Source: Sediminispirochaeta bajacaliforniensis DSM 16054
Lineage (GTDB): Bacteria; Spirochaetota; Spirochaetia; DSM-16054; Sediminispirochaetaceae
Assembly (NCBI RefSeq): GCF_000378205.1
Contig: NZ_KB899417.1
Location: 102,222-166,221, forward strand
Reading direction: 5' to 3'
DNA: 64,000 bases
Shown: positions 62,462 through 64,000 of the stretch, one piece after another
How positions within the stretch are numbered: position 1 is the stretch's first letter
Layout: the number at the start of each line of letters is the position of its first letter
Translations under genes and position numbers: made by a program
The notes under the pieces: model-generated
Seen by the model: the letters and a program-made list of their open reading frames with translations, nothing else
Databases searched by the model: none
What the model was told of the DNA's origin: nothing

Positions 62462-62908
62462 GTGTGGCAACTAAAAAAATTAACGGCATTTTTGGTATTA
62501 GTATCCTTTTCTGTTTCTGCATTTGCGGATGGGGATTATATTACCATACCGCTCGAAACCTGGATGCAAATCGTGAGAATCTCAGGAAACAACGAGCTAC
62601 TATTAGCCGACTTGAATCAAACAACACAGAACTTGAGCGAATCAACAGAGAACGAAGCTCAGATATTACCAAACTTGGTGGAAACATCGAACAGCTTAAC
62701 AAATACATCGAAGAACTTGAGCGAATCAACAGAGAACGAAACGCTAATATTGAACGACTCAACGGACTCGTTAAAAATTATGAAAGAAACCAACGAAAAC
62801 TCGCTGAAATCGTCCAACAAGTCAATACTGCGAACAGTCTTAACCAGGACAGGTAGTATCCTTTTGGCGTTCTTCGCTGGTTATAGCCTTGGTTGCTTAC
62901 GTAAATGA
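62462..62908 (+). CDS. Overlapping lysis-region gene B: signal peptide plus C-terminal helix
   Basis: A 148-residue frame starting at GTG 62462, 9 nt after AAAAGG. It opens with a convincing signal peptide (LKKLTAFLVLVSFSVSAFA, cleaved before DGDY), continues with ITIPLETWMQIVRIS and a Ser/Asn/Thr/Glu-rich helical stem containing NLSESTENE twice, and ends with a membrane helix (ILLAFFAGYSLGCLRK). It runs over the whole of gene A in another frame. Predicted: periplasm-spanning protein fixed in the inner membrane by its C-terminus, spanin-like. Confidence 0.55.
   Translation: MWQLKKLTAFLVLVSFSVSAFADGDYITIPLETWMQIVRISGNNELLLADLNQTTQNLSESTENEAQILPNLVETSNSLTNTSKNLSESTENETLILNDSTDSLKIMKETNENSLKSSNKSILRTVLTRTGSILLAFFAGYSLGCLRK
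62464..62856 (+). CDS. Overlapping lysis-region gene A: Rz/i-spanin-like coiled coil
   Basis: A 130-residue frame from GTG 62464 (the frame is open upstream into the holin gene). One N-terminal membrane helix (INGIFGISILFCFCICGWGL) is followed by a long heptad-type coiled coil (NTELERINRERSSDITKLGG; ELERINRERNANIERLNGLV), the standard plan of an inner-membrane spanin Rz. It is entirely embedded within gene B, in a different frame, and starts only 2 nt after it. Confidence 0.55.
   Translation: MATKKINGIFGISILFCFCICGWGLYYHTARNLDANRENLRKQRATISRLESNNTELERINRERSSDITKLGGNIEQLNKYIEELERINRERNANIERLNGLVKNYERNQRKLAEIVQQVNTANSLNQDR
62629..62740 (+). repeat. 28-bp direct repeat inside the overlapping genes
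   Basis: The 28 bp at 62629-62656 beginning GAACTTGAGCGAATC recur perfectly at 62713-62740, exactly 84 bp (28 codons, four heptads) apart. It gives ELERINRER twice in frame A and NLSESTENE twice in frame B. Confidence 0.9.
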
Positions 62909-62918
62909 TCAATGAGCA

Positions 62919-62945
62919 GGTAAGGGCGCTACCAACACCCTTACC
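62919..62945 (+). terminator. Hairpin behind the lysis genes
   Basis: GGTAAGGG / CCCTTACC, 8-bp perfect stem, 11-nt loop, 11 nt after the stop of gene B; the U-run is weak (AATTCGCGTTTT). Two further stems follow before the methylase: GCGTT / AACGC (62951-62967) and GAAGCTGC / GCAGCTTC (62979-63012), the last ending just before the methylase SD. Confidence 0.5.
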
Positions 62946-63029
62946 AATTCGCGTTTTAACCCAACGCAAATTACAACCGAAGCTGCTACTCCATACTTTT
63001 ATCGGCAGCTTCATATGAGGAGTAAAGCG

Positions 63030-63824
63030 TTGAATAGTCCTATTGCTTATGTCGGTGGTAAAAGCAAACTGGCAGATACAATCATCAATTTTATCCCGGA
63101 ACACCAAACCTACATCGAAGTTTTTGCAGGAGGTGCTTGGATCTTTTTCCGAAAAAAGTATTCGAACGGAGAAGTACTTAACGATAAAGATGGAGATCTC
63201 ATATCGCTCTATCGAGTGATTCAGAACCACCTTGAAGAGTTTCTTCGGCAATTTAAGTGGTTACTTACCAGCCGGGAAGTATTCGATAATTACAAAGGCC
63301 AGATGGAAAAATCAGGATTGACTGATATCCAGCGAGCTGCAAGATATTACTACCTGCAACGTCTATGTTTTGGCGGTAGAGTTCTTAATCGTTCCTTTGG
63401 TGTTGATTCCTCCGGCGGCAACAGGATCAACCTATTGCGAATGGAAGAAGAATTATCTGCAGTGCATCTTCGATTGAGTAACGTAATCATTGAGAATCTG
63501 TCATGGGAAGATCTTATAATCAGGTATGATAAAGCTGAAAATTTCTTTTATCTTGACCCGCCTTACTTTTCGGCACCCTGTTATAAGTACAATTTTTCCA
63601 GTATCGATGACTATAAGGCGATGTCAGATATTTTGAGCAACATCCAGGCTAAATTCATTCTTAGTATTAATGACCACCCACAAATCCGGCATGTCTTTAA
63701 AGGATTTCATATGAAAGAAGTTGAAGTCCCCTATTCATTAGCCAAAACCGATTCGCTTATTGGTAAGGAACTATTAGTATCCAATTTTAAACTAAAAGAA
63801 GGCCAAGGATACCTTTTTGAGTAA
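63030..63824 (+). CDS. dam: Dam-type DNA adenine methyltransferase
   Basis: A 264-residue D12-class N6-adenine methylase. Motif I-like YVGGKSKLAD and EVFAGGAWIFF bind SAM; motif IV DPPYFSA is catalytic. I favour the TTG at 63030, 6 nt behind GAGGAG; ATG 63015 has no SD. Dam-class enzymes usually target GATC, but the specificity here is unproven. In Mu the matching place near the genome end is held by the DNA-modification gene mom. Likely protects phage DNA from host restriction. Confidence 0.85.
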   Translation: MNSPIAYVGGKSKLADTIINFIPEHQTYIEVFAGGAWIFFRKKYSNGEVLNDKDGDLISLYRVIQNHLEEFLRQFKWLLTSREVFDNYKGQMEKSGLTDIQRAARYYYLQRLCFGGRVLNRSFGVDSSGGNRINLLRMEEELSAVHLRLSNVIIENLSWEDLIIRYDKAENFFYLDPPYFSAPCYKYNFSSIDDYKAMSDILSNIQAKFILSINDHPQIRHVFKGFHMKEVEVPYSLAKTDSLIGKELLVSNFKLKEGQGYLFE

Positions 63825-63842
63825 ACTGGAGAAGGGAAAAGA

Positions 63843-64000
63843 ATGAGTGCATATACCAGATGCATATGTGGCAGAAAAAGAGGCGACCATAATGATCTTG
63901 TTGTTAGAATGAGACACTGTAATCGATCAGCATTTAATGGGTATCGGCTAACAATTTCAAAGTATTCTCAGGTTATTTGTACGAGAAAAGGATGTCCAGG
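63843..64000 (+). CDS. Small zinc-finger-like protein, 3' end outside the window
   Basis: The first 52 codons follow a strong SD (GGAGAAGGG). It reads TRCICGRKRGDH, then RHCNRSAF and VICTRKGCPG, with five cysteines and histidines spaced like a zinc ribbon. It sits directly behind the methylase. Mu encodes the zinc-finger translational activator Com beside mom; the resemblance here is in position and cysteines only. Confidence 0.5.
   Translation, partial: MSAYTRCICGRKRGDHNDLVVRMRHCNRSAFNGYRLTISKYSQVICTRKGCP

Overview
The window looks like a chromosomal segment of a free-living, anaerobic or facultative spirochaete of moderate G+C (a Sediminispirochaeta/Spirochaeta-type genome is my best guess). 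The clues are the cysteine-less signal peptides of the binding proteins with a GGTQE/GSQE-type mature start, a RarA protein fused to a methyltransferase-like domain, the tig-clpP-clpX-lon block, and a sensory [FeFe]-hydrogenase operon. The assignment is an inference from gene content; no 16S rRNA gene is present.

Layout, host part (1-32.7 kb). 1-7.3 kb: the end of a ribose-type ABC permease faces a minus-strand operon for a PotABCD-type (polyamine/amine) ABC transporter, a PfkB sugar kinase and an ADP-ribosylglycohydrolase, with a decayed GntR regulator upstream. 7.3-12 kb: a BMP/Nup-type nucleoside ABC transporter with a clear sigma-70 promoter and an attenuator-like terminator after the binding-protein gene. 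12-17.8 kb: tRNA-Leu(GAG), a uracil-DNA-glycosylase-fold enzyme, PepF, RdgB/HAM1, a sigma-factor-like protein, a DHH phosphoesterase and a small secreted protein. 17.8-23.5 kb: trigger factor, ClpP, ClpX and Lon. 23.6-24.2 kb: a five-tRNA cluster (His, Arg, Lys, Leu, Gly) with promoter and terminator. 24.2-28.7 kb: the RarA fusion, a STAS plus histidine-kinase-like ATPase fusion, and a CBS-SpoIIE phosphatase. 28.8-32 kb: a [2Fe-2S] protein, a sensory [FeFe]-hydrogenase-PAS protein and a second SpoIIE-type phosphatase, then PlsC.

Prophage part (about 32.78 kb to beyond the window end). This is a Mu-like transposable prophage with a contractile tail. Read from the immunity region leftward on the minus strand it runs ner, early genes, MuA and MuB, gp16, Mor, protease/scaffold I, major head T, gp35, gp36, G, gp37, sheath, tube, tail chaperones, tape measure, baseplate, tail fibre. 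The packaging/portal block (gp25- to gp30-like) lies on the other side of the immunity region, so the early region sits between two late modules, unlike phage Mu. To the right, on the plus strand, is a lysis cassette (cysteine-peptidase endolysin, holin-like protein, and two almost completely overlapping reading frames that look spanin-like), then a Dam-type adenine methylase and a small zinc-finger-like gene cut by the window end.

Points most worth following: the two fully overlapping lysis-region genes that start 2 nt apart; the displaced immunity region; a terminator hairpin whose loop holds the start codon of the first late gene; a hydrogenase-linked phosphatase beside a one-chain partner-switch protein; and the toxin-like tail on the MuF head protein. 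No CRISPR array, reverse transcriptase or insertion sequence was seen.
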